Source: Mycolicibacterium fortuitum subsp. fortuitum (GTDB taxonomy: Bacteria > Actinomycetota > Actinomycetes > Mycobacteriales > Mycobacteriaceae). Taken from it: DNA of 64,000 nt. Made by a program: the position numbers and the translations under genes. Below, piece after piece: positions 62,091 to 64,000 of the stretch. Under the pieces are notes generated by a model. That model ran no database searches. It worked only from the letters and a program-made list of their open reading frames with translations, and was not told the origin of the DNA. The stretch covers positions 6,324,001-6,388,000 of the forward strand of contig NZ_AP025518.1 in assembly GCF_022179545.1 (NCBI RefSeq). Reading direction: 5' to 3'. The first letter of the stretch is position 1. Each line of letters begins with the position of its first letter.

Positions 62091-64000
62091 CCGCCGCCCC
62101 GGCGGTGCGCCGAGGGTTCTCCCTCCTGGCGCACACAGTGGTGCTTGTGGCGGTGTTGTTGCTGTTCTCGGTGTGGTCCACCGCCGCGCTGCCGGTGCTG
62201 CTGCCGCCCGCGGCCGCGAGCGAACCCGGGGCGCTGCCGTTCCTCCAGATCCGCATCGACCGCGTCACCCCCAACGTCGTCACCACCACCAGCGAATCGG
62301 TGCTGACCGTCACCGGGGCCGTGCTCAATGTCGGTGACCGCCCGGTACGGGACGTGGACATCCGCATGGAACATGCGCAGGCCGTGACCTCCTCGAGTCA
62401 GTTGCGTACCGATCTCACCGGGGACGTCGACCGGTTCGAGCCCGTGGCCGACTTCGTCACCGTCGCACCCGAGATGGAGCGCGGACAATCCGTGGGCTTC
62501 ACGCTGTCCTATCCGCTTCGCTCCGAAGGCCCGGGGTCGCTGCACATCACGCAGCCGGGCGTGTACCCCGTGCTGATCAACGTCAACGGCACACCGGATT
62601 ACGGTGCCCCGGCCAAACTCGACGATGCCCGCTTCCTGCTGCCGGTTCTCGGGGTGCCACCCGACCGGCCCGAGGGCAACTCCTCCGACTCGATGTCGGC
62701 GGCCGACACCCTGAACTCGGTCGTGCCGCCGGACACCTCGCAGCCGGTCCGGATGACCATGCTGTGGCCCCTGGCCGACCGGCCCAGGCTGGCGCCGGGC
62801 GCCCCCGGCGGCACCACACCCGTGCGGTTGGTCGACGACAGCCTCGCGGCCTCCCTGGCGCCCGGCGGGCGGCTCGACACCCTGCTGTCGGCGGCGGACT
62901 TCGCCACCGGCCCCACCGTCGACTCCGGTGGCCAACTGCGCGCCACCCTCTGCCTCGCCGTCGACCCCGACCTGCTGGTCACGGTCAACGCCATGACCGG
63001 GGGCTACGTCGTCAACGACGGACCCGACACCGGAGCCAACACCCCCACCCGGCCGGGCACCGGCCAGGAAGCCGCGGTCAACTGGCTGAACCGGCTACGC
63101 GGACTGGCCGCGCGGCTGTGCGTCGCGCCGACGAACTATGCGCAGGCCGACCTGACCGCGCTGCAGAAAGTCGGCGATCCAGGGCTGAGTGCGATCGCCA
63201 CCAACGGCGCCGGTGACATCGTCGATCAGATCCTCGGTGTCACCTCGGTCCGCGGCGCCAGCATCCTCGGCGACGGTCCGCTCACCCGTCCGGCACTGGA
63301 CCTGCTCGCTGCCCAGGGCCAGACGGTCGCCATCTCCGCCACCCAGATCGCCGCGCAGGATTCGGTGACCGGAGCCCCCGAGACCGCCGATGTCACGCCG
63401 CTGCGCTACCGGCCCGAGGTCGTCGCCGCCGGGTTCGACCCGGCGGTGGGTGCCGCCCTGGCCGGTGCGGGCACCGATCCGGTGGCCCCGTCCTATCTCG
63501 ACCCGTCCCTGGAGATCCCGGTCCGCCACGACTCGCAGACCGCCCGGCGCCAGGATGCGCTGGGAGCGCTGCTGTGGCGCGGGCTCACTCCCACCGAGGA
63601 GCCCCGCACCCAGATCCTGATGCCGCCGCTGGTGTGGTCGCTGGACGCCGACGACGCCCAGGCCATCCTGACTGCGGTCGCCACCACGATCCATGCCGGG
63701 CTGGCAGAGCCGCGGCCGCTGTCCGCGGTGATCGCCGAGAGCAATGCGGTGCCGCCCGAACCGCTGCAACCCCCGCCACCGGACTCGCTCGGCAACCCGC
63801 ACAGCAGCATCGACGACGGCATCAACAGCGGCATCACCGCCGTGATCAGCCGGCTCTGGGGCCTGACCGCCGCGCTGACCACCGATGAGCGCACCGGGCT
63901 GACCGGCATGCAGTACACCGCCCCGCTGCGGGAGGACATGCTGCGGGCGCTCAGTCAGTCCGTACCGCCGGAGGCCCGCGAAGGGCTGGCCGAGCAGCGC
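62087..64000 (+). CDS. Rv3909-like envelope protein, 3' end outside window
   Basis: 638 codons remain open to the right edge, against about 800 in Rv3909. It starts at GTG 62087, overlapping the mutT4 stop. A signal/anchor segment ([35 protein letters not shown]) is followed by an extracytoplasmic domain that starts [43 protein letters not shown], a DUF6049-type beta-sandwich. In M. tuberculosis the gene precedes the MviN lipid-II flippase gene, so a peptidoglycan-linked role is likely. Confidence 0.88.
   Translation, partial: MTAAPAVRRGFSLLAHTVVLVAVLLLFSVWSTAALPVLLPPAAASEPGALPFLQIRIDRVTPNVVTTTSESVLTVTGAVLNVGDRPVRDVDIRMEHAQAVTSSSQLRTDLTGDVDRFEPVADFVTVAPEMERGQSVGFTLSYPLRSEGPGSLHITQPGVYPVLINVNGTPDYGAPAKLDDARFLLPVLGVPPDRPEGNSSDSMSAADTLNSVVPPDTSQPVRMTMLWPLADRPRLAPGAPGGTTPVRLVDDSLAASLAPGGRLDTLLSAADFATGPTVDSGGQLRATLCLAVDPDLLVTVNAMTGGYVVNDGPDTGANTPTRPGTGQEAAVNWLNRLRGLAARLCVAPTNYAQADLTALQKVGDPGLSAIATNGAGDIVDQILGVTSVRGASILGDGPLTRPALDLLAAQGQTVAISATQIAAQDSVTGAPETADVTPLRYRPEVVAAGFDPAVGAALAGAGTDPVAPSYLDPSLEIPVRHDSQTARRQDALGALLWRGLTPTEEPRTQILMPPLVWSLDADDAQAILTAVATTIHAGLAEPRPLSAVIAESNAVPPEPLQPPPPDSLGNPHSSIDDGINSGITAVISRLWGLTAALTTDERTGLTGMQYTAPLREDMLRALSQSVPPEAREGLAEQR

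Overview
The window is chromosomal DNA from a mycobacterium, most likely a fast-growing Mycolicibacterium. This is inferred from high G+C, many GTG starts, lipobox and Tat exports, and a long block matching the M. tuberculosis neighbourhood Rv0058-Rv0036c. Rv numbers are from memory of H37Rv gene order; no search was run. No rRNA, tRNA, CRISPR array, IS element or prophage was recognised.

Layout. (1) 1-21 kb is lineage-specific accessory DNA. It holds an ArsR/AHSA1 pair, exported and lipid-anchored proteins, a secreted alpha/beta hydrolase, a PadR/SnoaL pair, a serpin-like protein, a fused HadA/HadB-type dehydratase, an animal-type haem peroxidase with two peptidoglycan-binding repeats, two Tat-exported DUF1906 paralogues, an SRPBCC/acyl-CoA ligase fusion, an NHL lipoprotein, an Lsr2 paralogue overlapping a tiny HTH gene, a beta-lactamase-fold hydrolase, and a decaying lppA/aminopeptidase patch. 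(2) 21.3-26.5 kb is the replication/ribosome block: dnaB with two inteins, then rpsF-ssb-rpsR-rplI read leftwards from a structured leader. (3) 26.7-30.1 kb holds five tandem paralogues of a Pro/Gln-tailed membrane protein. (4) 30.1-37.6 kb is the cell-envelope set: GT87 glycosyltransferase, ponA1 and a DUF5318 gene, coupled by short overlaps, then a DUF1707 gene, padR and ino1. (5) 37.6-46.7 kb holds ahpC-ahpF, an Rv0045c-like esterase, a giant DUF4132 gene, a lipoprotein, an LLM oxidoreductase and a GntR regulator. (6) 46.7-51.9 kb has a polar amino-acid ABC transporter (fused binding protein and permease, plus ATPase), MarR, glucosylglycerate hydrolase and an SDR. (7) 51.9-59.1 kb runs leuS, mtc28, Rv0039c-, Rv0038-, Rv0037c- and Rv0036c-like genes. 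(8) 59.2-64 kb is an Rv3906c-like Asp/Gly repeat protein, the CCA-adding enzyme, mutT4 and the start of an Rv3909-like gene that leaves the window.

The direct join of Rv0036c-like to Rv3906c-like genes means the origin-proximal segment is arranged differently from H37Rv. The most noteworthy items are the Ala1 class-3-type intein in the DnaB P-loop beside a second, endonuclease-bearing intein; the five-paralogue array; the peroxidase/peptidoglycan-binding fusion within an exported gene cluster; the serpin-like gene; the Lsr2 paralogue with an altered DNA-contact motif; and an rpsF leader that can sequester its own ribosome-binding site.
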